This document shows, piece by piece, positions 1 to 7,740 of a stretch of DNA of 64,000 nucleotides. The DNA lies in the NCBI RefSeq assembly GCF_000382045.1, contig NZ_KB907450.1, positions 1,068,204 to 1,132,203 of the forward strand. The letters are read 5' to 3'. The position numbers and the translations under genes were made by a program. Each line of letters starts with the position of its first letter. Within the stretch, counting starts at the first letter, position 1. This stretch comes from Variovorax atrisoli 110B. GTDB taxonomy: Bacteria > Pseudomonadota > Gammaproteobacteria > Burkholderiales > Burkholderiaceae_C. The notes beneath the pieces are model-generated. The model did no database searches. It was given only the letters and a program-made list of their open reading frames with translations, and was not told the DNA's origin.

Positions 1-444
1 ATCGGCGCCATCGCCGAACGCACGCCCACCGGCGATGCCTTCAGGGCCCTTCGCATCGACCGTGCCATGGCCGACAGGGCCGTTCGCACAGGGCCGCGCG
101 TGCTGATCGCCGCGGCACTCGAAAGCACGCTGGCTCCGACCAAGGCGCTTGTTCTTTCGGCGGCGCAAGACGCCGGGATCGCGGTCCAGCCGGCCATGCT
201 GTTCGTCGAGGACGCATGGCCGCATTTCGAGGCCGGAGACAGCGCGCGCTACATCGAGACGCTTGCCAGCGCCATCCGCGCGGCATCGGCGGAGGCCGAC
301 GTCGTCGTGCTCGCCCAGGCCTCGATGGCGCCGGTGGCCGACGCGCTCGCCGACCTGGGCATCGACGTGCTCAGCAGCCCCGCACCAGGCACTGCGCACG
401 CGGTGGCGCTGGCCGCGGCGGCCCTGGCGCTCAGTCGGCCTTGA
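1..444 (+). CDS. Aspartate/glutamate racemase family protein (5' end missing)
   Basis: The reading frame is open from the first base and ends at TGA 442-444, so only the last 147 residues are visible. The C-terminal half has a Rossmann-like arrangement with a V-V-V-L-A-Q-A-S-M strand-loop and a final G-I-D-V-L-S-S-P strand. This pattern is typical of Asp/Glu/hydantoin racemase family proteins that carry LAQ-x-SM in place of the second catalytic Cys region. The substrate cannot be told. An in-frame ATG at 67 is internal to the domain and is unlikely to be the start. Its 3' end overlaps the next gene, on the other strand, by 14 bp. Confidence 0.6.
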   Translation: MGAIAERTPTGDAFRALRIDRAMADRAVRTGPRVLIAAALESTLAPTKALVLSAAQDAGIAVQPAMLFVEDAWPHFEAGDSARYIETLASAIRAASAEADVVVLAQASMAPVADALADLGIDVLSSPAPGTAHAVALAAAALALSRP

Positions 445-1789
445 GGATCGTCTCGCCCTTCAGCATCCCCATGTCGCGGACGTTGAAGCGGTGGCGCTTC
501 CAGCCTTCCCAGGTGCGCCGCATGTTGCCGATGGAGATGAGGTAGTACAGCACCTTGAACATGCCGACGGGACCGCGCATCGGCGTGCCGCGGTAGATGT
601 CGCCGGCCAGCAGCGTCATCAGGCCCTCCTTCACCCTGAAGGGGTTGCCCGGGTGCATGAACATGTCGCGGATGGTCGGGTTGGTCACGCGGTAGATGAA
701 CCACGAGTATTCGCGCGGGCCCTTGCGCATCATCGCCTCGAAGCCCTTGCGCGCCGCGGCCAGGCGCTGCGGCTGGTCGAGCGCGGTCGCCACCAGCTCC
801 GCACCGTCGAAGGCGCTGTGCATCGCGAGGTACACACCCGAGGAGAACATCGGATCGATGAAGGTGAAGGCATCGCCCAGCATCAGGTAGCGGTCGCCCG
901 TGGCGTGCGTGCTGGAGTACGAGAAGTTGCCGGTGGCATGCACCGCGTCGTCGACCAGCGTGGCGTTCTTCAGGCGATCGACCAGCACCGGGCAGGTGGC
1001 GATGGTGTCGTAGAAGAACTCCTTGAGCGGCTTGTCGCGCGACTTCAGGTAGTACGGCCAGCAGACCGCTCCCACGCTGGTGGTGCCGTCGGCCAGCGGA
1101 ATGAACCAGAACCAGCCGTGCGGAAACCAGCAGATGCTGATGTTGCCTTCCTTCTTGCCCTCCAGCCGCTCTGCGTTGGTGAAGTGGCCGAACAGCGCGG
1201 TGCTGTTGTGGTCGGGGTTCTTCTGCTTGCAGCGGAATTTGTTGGCCAGCAGCGTGTCGCGGCCGGTGGCATCGACCACGAAGCGGGCGCGCCAGCTGCG
1301 GCGCGCACCGTCGTCCATCTCGGCCTGGACCGTGGCGCCGTCGGCATCGAAGGCCACGTCGCGCACCTTGCAGCCTTCGATTGCCTGCGCCCCGCAGGCG
1401 GCCGCGTTGCGGAACAGGAGCTCGTCGAGTTCGGAGCGGCGCACCTGCCAGGCCGAGTCGAGCGACTTGTCCAGGCCTTCGCCGAACTCGACGTAGCTGC
1501 GGTGCTCATGCTCGGGCGAGACGAACTCGATGCCGAACTTGGGCATGCCGATCTTCTCGACCTGGTCGCGCACGCCCAGCTTGTCGAACAGCTCCACGTT
1601 CGCCGGCAGCAGCGATTCGCCGATGTGAAAGCGCGGATGGTGCGCCTTCTCCAGCAGCACCACCTTGCGGCCCTGGCGGGCCAGCAGCGTGGCGATGGTC
1701 GACCCTGCGGGACCGCCGCCGACGACCAGCACGTCGCAGGATTCGTCGGCCGCCTGGGACACGGAAGAACTAGCTTGAGGCAAGGACAT
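431..1789 (-). CDS. Flavin-dependent halogenase-like FAD oxidoreductase
   Basis: From the ATG at 1787-1789 the protein is 452 aa. An N-terminal Rossmann motif GGGPAGS sits at residues 24-30. WFWFIP at 226-231 fits the W-x-W-x-I-P signature that separates flavin-dependent halogenases from ordinary flavin monooxygenases. FIDPMFSSG at 310-318 fits the F-x-P-x-S-x-G motif of the same family, and GDA at 305-307 is the second FAD contact. Upstream in-frame start codons exist to 1885, but the residues they add look non-coding, so the start before S-L-P-Q is preferred; its Shine-Dalgarno is weak. No biosynthetic cluster surrounds it, so the substrate is unknown. A non-halogenating tryptophan-halogenase-family oxidoreductase is the alternative. 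It needs reduced flavin from a separate reductase. Confidence 0.75.
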   Translation of the reverse strand: MSLPQASSSVSQAADESCDVLVVGGGPAGSTIATLLARQGRKVVLLEKAHHPRFHIGESLLPANVELFDKLGVRDQVEKIGMPKFGIEFVSPEHEHRSYVEFGEGLDKSLDSAWQVRRSELDELLFRNAAACGAQAIEGCKVRDVAFDADGATVQAEMDDGARRSWRARFVVDATGRDTLLANKFRCKQKNPDHNSTALFGHFTNAERLEGKKEGNISICWFPHGWFWFIPLADGTTSVGAVCWPYYLKSRDKPLKEFFYDTIATCPVLVDRLKNATLVDDAVHATGNFSYSSTHATGDRYLMLGDAFTFIDPMFSSGVYLAMHSAFDGAELVATALDQPQRLAAARKGFEAMMRKGPREYSWFIYRVTNPTIRDMFMHPGNPFRVKEGLMTLLAGDIYRGTPMRGPVGMFKVLYYLISIGNMRRTWEGWKRHRFNVRDMGMLKGETILKAD

Positions 1790-1894
1790 GCGATGGCAAG
1801 CAACAATGTTAACAATCGCAAGCATAGCGCGACGGCCTGCAAGGACCGCAAAGTCTGCTAAGCAGCCCGCGCCGGGGCGCCGCACACTGCCGGC

Positions 1895-2905
1895 ATGCGC
1901 CTCCTACAGCTTCTCCGCCCCCTCTGCCTCGCCGCCGCATGCCTGTCTGCGGCGCTCGCCCAGGCCGCCGGCTTCGCGACGATCGAAATCCCGGCCGACC
2001 AGGAAGGCCCGGCGATCCGCGGCGGCGTATGGACGCCCTGCGCCGCCCCCGCGGGCGAGATCAGGCTGGGCCCCTCCACGATCCAGGCCGTACGGGACTG
2101 CCCGTTCCCGCCGGGCAACGCGCCGCTGCCGCTCATCGTGATCTCGCACGGCTACGGCGGCTCCTTCCTGGGCCACCACGACACGGCGCAGGCCCTGGCC
2201 GACGCCGGCTTCATCGTCGCCGCCATCAGTCATTCCGACGACAACTTCCGGATCCGCGGCGGCCCGGACGACAAGATATCGGCACTCGCGACGCGCACCA
2301 CGGACATCAAGCGCCTGATCGACCACATGCTGCAGCGCTGGCCTTCCCACGACAGGATCGCGGCCGACAGGATCGGCTTCTACGGCTTCTCGCGCGGCGG
2401 CTACACCGGGCTGGTGCTCGCGGGCGCGAAGCCGGACTTCGAAAGGCTGCCGCCCCTGCCCTCGTCCCCCTGTGCAAAGGCGCCGGAAAGCGAGGAATGC
2501 GGATCGATGAAGCAGAGGTTCCGGCAACTGCTGGCCACGCCGCTGGCACACGACGCGCGCATCAAGGCCGCAGTGATCGCCGACCCGCTCAGCACGCTGT
2601 TCGACGCCGAGGGCCTGAGGAACGTGAGGATTCCGATCGCGCTCTGGGCGTCGGCCTACGGCGGCGACGGGGTCACGCCCGAGAGCGTGGATGCCGTCCG
2701 CCGCAACCTGCCCGTGGCCCCCGAATGGCATGTGGCCGGGAAAGCCGGGCATTTCGGCTTTCTCGCACCGTGCTCATCCGAGCAGATCCAGGCGAAATCG
2801 GAAATCTGCCGCGATGCGTCCGGCTTCGACCGCACCGCCTTCCACGAGGCATTCAACGCCGAGGTGACGGCCTTCTTCGACCGCCACCTCGCTGCGCAGC
2901 ACTGA
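1895..2905 (+). CDS. Exported alpha/beta hydrolase (dienelactone hydrolase-like)
   Basis: A 336-aa protein with a Sec signal peptide (hydrophobic residues 3-24, likely cleavage after the AQA near 24). The mature part has the HGYGG oxyanion-hole motif at residues 85-89, the nucleophile elbow GFSRGG with Ser166, and a KAGHFGF segment near the C-terminus that probably carries the catalytic His. This is the architecture of predicted periplasmic dienelactone hydrolase / platelet-activating-factor acetylhydrolase-like enzymes. The two genes before it converge on each other and it starts divergently from the halogenase-like gene, so it probably has its own promoter in the ~100 bp between them. Cys pairs in the mature region (SSPC, SEEC) could form a periplasmic disulfide. 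The substrate is not predictable. Confidence 0.75.
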   Translation: MRLLQLLRPLCLAAACLSAALAQAAGFATIEIPADQEGPAIRGGVWTPCAAPAGEIRLGPSTIQAVRDCPFPPGNAPLPLIVISHGYGGSFLGHHDTAQALADAGFIVAAISHSDDNFRIRGGPDDKISALATRTTDIKRLIDHMLQRWPSHDRIAADRIGFYGFSRGGYTGLVLAGAKPDFERLPPLPSSPCAKAPESEECGSMKQRFRQLLATPLAHDARIKAAVIADPLSTLFDAEGLRNVRIPIALWASAYGGDGVTPESVDAVRRNLPVAPEWHVAGKAGHFGFLAPCSSEQIQAKSEICRDASGFDRTAFHEAFNAEVTAFFDRHLAAQH

Positions 2906-2912
2906 CCCGGGT

Positions 2913-4871
2913 TCAGCCCGCGCGCCGCTGCGATGCCAGCCGCCGCACCACCGCCACCAGCCGGTCGATCTCGTCGAAGGTGTTGTAGAAGGCCAGCGAA
3001 GGCCGCACCGTCGTCTCCACGCCGAAGCGGCGCAGGATCGGCTGCGCGCAATGGTGGCCCGTGCGCACCGCGATGCCCTCCTCGTTCAGCGCCTGCCCCA
3101 CCTCCTCGGTGGTGTAGCCGTCGAGCACGAAGGACATCACGCTCGCCTTGTCGGCCGCCGTGCCGATCAGGCGCACACCCGGAATCGCGCCGAGCTGGGC
3201 CATGCCGTACACCAGAAGGTCGTGCTCGTAGCGCGCGATGTTCTCGATGCCGATCTTGTTGACGTAGTCGATGGCGGCGCCCAGGCCCACCGCGTCGGCG
3301 ATGTTGCCGGTGCCGGCCTCGAACTTGTTCGGGATCGGCTGGAACACCGTCTTCTCGAAGGTCACGTCGGCGATCATGTTGCCGCCGCCCTGCCACGGGG
3401 GCATGTCTTCGAGCACCTCGCGCTTGCCCCACACCACGCCGATGCCGGTCGGGCCGAACACCTTGTGGCCGGAAAAGACGAAGAAGTCGGCGCCGATGTC
3501 CTGCACGTCGACGCGCATGTGCGAGACCGACTGCGCGCCGTCCACCAGCGCCTTCGCGCCCGCACGATGCGCCAGCTCGACGATCTCCTTCACAGGCACC
3601 ACCGTGCCCAGTGCGTTCGAGACCTGCGTGACGGCGACGATCTTCGTGCGGTCGTTCAGCAGCTTGCGGTATTCGTCGAGCAGCACCTGACCCGAGTCGT
3701 CCACCGGAATCACGCGCAGCTTCGCCCCCTTGGCGGCCGCGAGCTGCTGCCACGGCACGATGTTGGCGTGGTGCTCGAGGTTCGACACGACGATCTCGTC
3801 GCCCTCGCCCACGTGCTGGCCGCCCCAGCTCTTGGCAACCAGGTTGATGGCCTCGGTGGTGCCGCGCACGAAGATCACCTCCTCCACCTCGGGCGCATTG
3901 ATGAACCTGCGCACGCGCTCGCGGGCGCCTTCGTAGGCGTCGGTTGCGCGCGCGGCCAGTTCGTGCGCCGCGCGGTGGATGTTGGAGTTCTCGTGCTCGT
4001 AGAAGTACGAGATGCGGTCGATGACCGACTGCGGCTTGTGCGTGGTGGCCGCGTTGTCGAACCAGACGAGCTGCTTGCCGTTCACGCGCTCCTGCAGGAT
4101 CGGGAAGTCGCGCCGCACGGCGTGGATGTCGAAAGGCGGATGCTGCCCGCTGCCGGCCAGCGGCACGGCGTTGGGGCCTCGAGGGTCGGGCTTCGCCGGG
4201 GTGACGAAGCCGCTGGGCAGGCGCACCGCGTCGACGAAGTAGAACCGGGGCTCACTCCCTCTCCCTTCTGGGGAGAGGGTTGGGGTGAGGGGCAGCCCCG
4301 CACCTTGCGTCGTCCGCTGGCCCTCCCCCCAGCCATCTCCCGCAAGCGGGAGGGGGGGCGAGACCACGGGAGTCGCGCCGGCCGACGGATGCCCGTAGCC
4401 GTTTTCCAGGAAGTAGAACGACGAGGCCGCGGCTTGCGGTGCCGCCGCCCCGTTCAGCTGCGGCACACCCTGCACCGTGCCACCCGAGCGCGGCTCGAAG
4501 ACGGGCGCCACAGAGAGCACGCTGTCGGGCACACCGTTGCCGGCCACCGCGTGCGGCACCAGGGCCGGCGCACGGTTCGCGAGCGAAGGCAGTTGCGTGG
4601 GCGATGCCGGCACGAGGTTCGCGCCCGGAACCTGCCCTTGCGGGAAGGGCGTGCCCGGCACGCTGGGCCCGAAACCCGCCGGGCTTGCCAGCGGCGAACC
4701 TGCGGGCGCGAGGTTGGCCGGGAACTGCGCGCCCGGCACCAGCCCGCTCGCCACGCCGGGCACCGATTCGGGCGGCGTGCCCGGCAGTGCGGAGAACATG
4801 GCGCTGGCCATGCGCGCGAGGATCGCCGGGTCGAACGGCGCCTCGCCCGGGATCGATGGAGTGCTGCTCAC
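2913..4871 (-). CDS. Family 2A encapsulin cargo: SufS-type cysteine desulfurase
   Basis: A 652-aa fusion-like protein. Residues 1-245 are Pro/Ala/Gly-rich and look disordered; residues ~246-652 are a complete class II (SufS-type) cysteine desulfurase. PLP lysine is in SGHK (Lys470) and the persulfide Cys is in GHHCAQP (Cys608). The enzyme takes sulfur from cysteine as an enzyme-bound persulfide, giving alanine. The long N-terminal extension is the known cargo-loading region of family 2A encapsulins. It holds a short hydrophobic helix candidate (residues ~14-29) and two FYF motifs (152-154 and 210-212). Residues 171-206 are the translation of a REP-like palindromic DNA element, an in-frame acquisition. 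The shell gene ends 6 bp upstream, so they are co-transcribed. Confidence 0.95.
   Translation of the reverse strand: MSSTPSIPGEAPFDPAILARMASAMFSALPGTPPESVPGVASGLVPGAQFPANLAPAGSPLASPAGFGPSVPGTPFPQGQVPGANLVPASPTQLPSLANRAPALVPHAVAGNGVPDSVLSVAPVFEPRSGGTVQGVPQLNGAAAPQAAASSFYFLENGYGHPSAGATPVVSPPLPLAGDGWGEGQRTTQGAGLPLTPTLSPEGRGSEPRFYFVDAVRLPSGFVTPAKPDPRGPNAVPLAGSGQHPPFDIHAVRRDFPILQERVNGKQLVWFDNAATTHKPQSVIDRISYFYEHENSNIHRAAHELAARATDAYEGARERVRRFINAPEVEEVIFVRGTTEAINLVAKSWGGQHVGEGDEIVVSNLEHHANIVPWQQLAAAKGAKLRVIPVDDSGQVLLDEYRKLLNDRTKIVAVTQVSNALGTVVPVKEIVELAHRAGAKALVDGAQSVSHMRVDVQDIGADFFVFSGHKVFGPTGIGVVWGKREVLEDMPPWQGGGNMIADVTFEKTVFQPIPNKFEAGTGNIADAVGLGAAIDYVNKIGIENIARYEHDLLVYGMAQLGAIPGVRLIGTAADKASVMSFVLDGYTTEEVGQALNEEGIAVRTGHHCAQPILRRFGVETTVRPSLAFYNTFDEIDRLVAVVRRLASQRRAG
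4250..4361. repeat. REP-like double palindrome embedded in coding sequence
   Basis: Two GC-rich dyads lie back to back inside the desulfurase gene. The first is CCCTCTCC (from 4257) paired with GGGAGAGGG (to ~4279). The second is CTCCCG at 4337-4342 paired with CGGGAG at 4347-4352. The flanks (CTCACT... GTGAGGGG, and CCCTCCCC... GGGGGGCGAG) resemble the dispersed REP/BIME-type intergenic elements of proteobacteria. Read on the minus strand they encode the peptide style LPLAGDGWGEG and LTPTLSPEGRGS, a familiar signature of translated REP-like elements. The reading frame is kept. Confidence 0.75.
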
Positions 4872-4877
4872 AGCGGC

Positions 4878-5810
4878 TTACTTGTAGGTGTCGGCGTAGT
4901 CGTGGTACTTGCCGATCTCGACATCGTCGAGCACCGCCAGCGCGTCGGTGGTCAGCACCGCGAGCGAGCAGTAAAGCGAGATCAGGTACGACGCGATCGC
5001 ATGGTTGTTGATGCCCATGAAGCGCACCGACAGGCCCGGGCCCTGCTCGCCCGAAAGCCCCGGCTGGAACAGCCCCACCACTCCCTGGCGCTTGTCGCCC
5101 ACGCGCAGCAGCAGGATCTTGCTCTTGCCGTCGGCCACCGGCACCTTGTTCGACGGGATCAGCGGGATGCCGCGCCATGTGATGAACTGCGAGCCGAAGA
5201 GGCTCACCGTCGGCGGCGGCGTGCCGCGGCGCGTGGCCTCGCGGCCGAACGCGGCGATGGCCAGCGGATGCGTGAGGAAGAAGGCCGGCTCCTTCCAGAC
5301 CTTGGTCAGCAGCTCGTCGAGGTCGTCGGGCGTGGGCGCGCCGGTCAGCGGGAAGATGCGCTGCTCCTCGCTCACCTGCGCCAGCAGGCCGTAGTCGGGG
5401 TTGTTGATGAGCTCGCTCTCTTGGTTCTCCTTGATCGTCTCGATCGTCAGGCGCAGCTGCTCCTTGATCTGGTCGTGCGGGCTGCTGTAGAGGTCGGAGA
5501 TGCGGGTGTGCACGTCGAGCACCGTGCTCACGGCATTGAGGTAGTGCTCGCGCGGGTTCTCCTCGTAGTCGACGAAGGTGCGCGGCAGCTGGTTCTCTTC
5601 TTCGCGCGAGGTGCAGGTGACCTTGATCGCTTCCGGGTTCTTGACCTTGTTGACGCGGTAGATGCCCGCTTCCACCGGCACCCACTGCAGCAGGTGCGTC
5701 AGCCAGCGCGGGCTGATGGTCTCGAGTTGGGGGACTGTCTTGGTGGCATTGGCCAGCTGTCTTGCGGCGATGTCGCCAAGGGCGGTGGTACCACCAACTG
5801 TTGCGCTCAT
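4878..5810 (-). CDS. Family 2A encapsulin nanocompartment shell protein
   Basis: A 310-aa protein of the SrpI-like family 2A encapsulin type, an HK97-fold shell that self-assembles in the cytoplasm around the desulfurase. Recognition rests on the overall sequence (PQLETISPRWL near residues 27-37, TWRGIPLIPS, GKSKILLLRVG, GVVGLFQPG, and a C-terminal YHDYADTYK) and on its partner directly downstream. No protease or cyclic-nucleotide domain is fused, which separates it from family 2B shells. In Acinetobacter and Synechococcus the family 2A system is linked to sulfur starvation and elemental sulfur storage; that role is inferred here. ATG at 5808-5810 gives a standard-length product. The gap to the regulator gene upstream is 64 bp. 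Confidence 0.96.
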   Translation of the reverse strand: MSATVGGTTALGDIAARQLANATKTVPQLETISPRWLTHLLQWVPVEAGIYRVNKVKNPEAIKVTCTSREEENQLPRTFVDYEENPREHYLNAVSTVLDVHTRISDLYSSPHDQIKEQLRLTIETIKENQESELINNPDYGLLAQVSEEQRIFPLTGAPTPDDLDELLTKVWKEPAFFLTHPLAIAAFGREATRRGTPPPTVSLFGSQFITWRGIPLIPSNKVPVADGKSKILLLRVGDKRQGVVGLFQPGLSGEQGPGLSVRFMGINNHAIASYLISLYCSLAVLTTDALAVLDDVEIGKYHDYADTYK

Positions 5811-5874
5811 GAATCAGGGCTCCGTGAGTTGAGAAGAAAGTGGCCGCCAGTGTCCGGCGGCCGCGGGTTTTCCC

Positions 5875-6144
5875 TCAACAGGCTATAGCCGCCAAGTTGA
5901 TCCTTCGCGCGAGGCGCGATTGTTCGAGCTGCTCGCAGCGCATGAGCAGGCCGACCATGTTGATGCCCAGCGCCGTGGCCAGCTTCTGCGCGGTGACGAT
6001 CGACGGGATGACGCGGCCGCGCTCGACCTCGCCCACGTAGGAGCGGTTGAGATCGGAGCGCTCGGCCAGCTGCTCCTGCGACCAGCCCTTGTCCTCGCGC
6101 AGCTGGCGGATGGTCACGCCGAAGTCTTCGACGAACGCCTTCAT
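5875..6144 (-). CDS. Xre-family HTH regulator in the encapsulin operon
   Basis: An 89-aa single-domain regulator. A Cro/C1-type helix-turn-helix covers residues ~8-65, with the recognition helix around RSDLNRSYVGEVERG and a conserved LATALGI segment. The start ATG (6142-6144) overlaps the TGA of the acetyltransferase gene as ATGA, so the two are translationally coupled. Its position inside the operon, just before the shell gene, suggests autoregulation or sensing linked to compartment synthesis. Effector and operator are not visible. The short C-terminal tail (Arg-rich, ending AAIAC) is unusual but has no known meaning. Confidence 0.85.
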   Translation of the reverse strand: MKAFVEDFGVTIRQLREDKGWSQEQLAERSDLNRSYVGEVERGRVIPSIVTAQKLATALGINMVGLLMRCEQLEQSRLARRINLAAIAC

Positions 6145-7055
6145 ACGCCACCTGCCTTCGGCGCGTTCTGCAGGCTGGCCTGCGTGACGCTCGCGCCCGG
6201 CGGCACGTCGTCGGTGATCCACACGTTGCCGCCGATGACGGCGCCCTTGCCGAGCGTGACGCGCCCGAGGATGGTCGCGCCGGCGTAGATGACCACGTCG
6301 TCCTCCACCACGGGGTGCCGCGGAAGGCCCTTCTGCAGGTTGCCGTCGGTGTCGGTCGGGAAGCGCTTGGCGCCCAGCGTGACGGCCTGGTAGAGCCGCA
6401 CCCGCTTGCCGATGACGGCCGTCTCGCCGATCACGACGCCCGTGCCGTGGTCGATGAAGAAGCCCGCGTCGATCTTCGCGCCCGGGTGGATGTCGATGCC
6501 GGTCTGCGCATGCGCCTGCTCGGCCACGATGCGCGCCAGCAGCGGCAGCCCGAGCCCGTAGAGCTCGTGCGCGAGGCGGTGGTGGATCATCGCCAGCACG
6601 CCCGGATAGCACAGCAGCACCTCGTCGACGCTCCGCGCGGCCGGGTCGCCCTGGTAGGCGGCGAGCACGTCGCTGTCGAGCAGGCTGCGCAGGCCCGGCA
6701 GCGCATTCGCGAAGCGGCGCACGGCCTCGGTGGCGATATCGTCGATCTCGTTGGCAGGACGCGGCTCGTGGCGCGCGTTGAAGTTCAGCTCCAGCCGCGC
6801 CTGCACCAGCAGCGCCTGCAGGGCCGAATCGAGCGTGTGGCCGACATAGAAGTCCTCGCTCTCGTGGCGCAGGTCCGGCGGCCCGAGCCGCATCGGAAAG
6901 AGCGCGCCCTTGAGCGACTCGACGATCTGCGCGAGCGCGTCGCGCGAGGGAAACTCGCGCGCCCCCGGCTCGCGCGAGCGCCGCTGCGAATCGCGCCATT
7001 CGTTGCGCACGCCATGCAGTGCGCGAACGATGTCGCTCACCTCGAAATGGGCCAT
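6141..7055 (-). CDS. Serine O-acetyltransferase (CysE/EpsC type)
   Basis: A 304-aa enzyme that makes O-acetylserine from serine and acetyl-CoA, the carbon acceptor for sulfide in cysteine synthesis. An alpha-helical N-terminal domain (residues 1-~190) precedes a left-handed beta-helix of hexapeptide repeats with the catalytic His in FIDHGTG, followed by VIGETAVIG, LGAKRFP and a C-terminal GGNVWI. ATG at 7053-7055 has a strong GGAGG ribosome site 10 bp upstream; longer in-frame extensions upstream overlap the rhodanese gene and are rejected. Family 2A encapsulin loci usually encode this enzyme. It would raise cysteine supply for the desulfurase or recapture released sulfide. Confidence 0.93.
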   Translation of the reverse strand: MAHFEVSDIVRALHGVRNEWRDSQRRSREPGAREFPSRDALAQIVESLKGALFPMRLGPPDLRHESEDFYVGHTLDSALQALLVQARLELNFNARHEPRPANEIDDIATEAVRRFANALPGLRSLLDSDVLAAYQGDPAARSVDEVLLCYPGVLAMIHHRLAHELYGLGLPLLARIVAEQAHAQTGIDIHPGAKIDAGFFIDHGTGVVIGETAVIGKRVRLYQAVTLGAKRFPTDTDGNLQKGLPRHPVVEDDVVIYAGATILGRVTLGKGAVIGGNVWITDDVPPGASVTQASLQNAPKAGGV

Positions 7056-7095
7056 CTGTGGTTCCTCCCGGAAAAGTGTCTTGCGGGCCGCAGGA

Positions 7096-7581
7096 TCAGT
7101 CCTGCACCCAGGGCAGCCTGTGGAAGCGCCAGCCGTCGGAGCCGCCGCGATGCTGCTGCGCATCGATCTCGCCCTCGAAGCCTTCGAGCACATTGAAGAC
7201 GTTCGTGAAGCCGGCCTTCGCTGCTGCCTCTGCCGCCAGCGCGGAACGCTTGCCGCTGCGGCACAGCAGCAGCACGACGGCGTCCTTGCCGCCGTCCTTC
7301 GCCACCTTGGCCTCGAGTTCGCGCACGAAGCGCGGATTGCGCGTGAGCGCCGTGCCGGTAGCCCAGGCCACGTGCTGGCTGCCGGGCACGTGGCCGACGA
7401 ACTTGCGCTCTTCGCCGGAACGCACGTCGACCAGCACGGCCTGGCCCTTCTGCACCAGGTCCCAGGCCACCGGCGGCCTGACGCCACCGGCATAGGGCAG
7501 ATTGCTCTCGGCGGCCGAGGCGCGCGCCTGTTCGAGTGCTTCGGGCAAGGCGATGACTTCTTCTTCAACTTCCACTGACAT
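7096..7581 (-). CDS. Rhodanese-like sulfurtransferase of the encapsulin operon
   Basis: A 161-aa single-domain rhodanese. The catalytic Cys107 lies in the loop CRSGKRS (107-113), and VDVRSGEE at 51-58 is the usual structural motif. It can hold sulfur as a persulfide and move it between partners, so it may accept sulfur from, or pass sulfur to, the encapsulated desulfurase. AGGAG lies about 11 bp before the ATG at 7579-7581. The acetyltransferase gene begins 40 bp downstream. The ~40-residue acidic N-terminal lead-in before the rhodanese fold is not diagnostic. Confidence 0.93.
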   Translation of the reverse strand: MSVEVEEEVIALPEALEQARASAAESNLPYAGGVRPPVAWDLVQKGQAVLVDVRSGEERKFVGHVPGSQHVAWATGTALTRNPRFVRELEAKVAKDGGKDAVVLLLCRSGKRSALAAEAAAKAGFTNVFNVLEGFEGEIDAQQHRGGSDGWRFHRLPWVQD

Positions 7582-7659
7582 GCTGTGAGGCTCCTGTTGT
7601 GCGTTGGATACGCCTTGGTGGCGATAACCACCACTTTAGGAGCCGGGCGCCGAAGCTCA

Positions 7660-7700
7660 AACAACTGAAAAGTCGATTTCTAACAACCAGCCGTTGTAAA
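7660..7700. promoter_or_regulatory. Candidate regulatory region between the tauD-type and rhodanese genes
   Basis: The 159 bp between 7582 and 7740 hold no gene but have an AT-richer core. An inverted repeat ACAAC (7683-7687) / GTTGT (7693-7697) is present, and next to it GATTTCTAAC resembles CAGTTTCTAAT upstream of the tauD-type gene and CAGTTCTAAAT upstream of the sulfate-binding protein gene. This fits a LysR-type sulfur regulator site and a promoter for the encapsulin genes, but it is only pattern matching by eye. Confidence 0.3.
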
Positions 7701-7740
7701 GGATCGATTCAGGGTCAAGTCAGGATCGGCTCAGGAGCGA

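Noticed and set aside
149..1861. A 570-codon open frame antisense to the halogenase-like gene
   Set aside because: His/Arg/Val-rich composition typical of antisense frames in GC-rich DNA; the minus-strand protein has clear family motifs.
3051..5888. A 945-codon open frame antisense to the encapsulin cargo and shell genes
   Set aside because: No recognisable domain and low-complexity composition; it is the complement of two well-conserved proteins.
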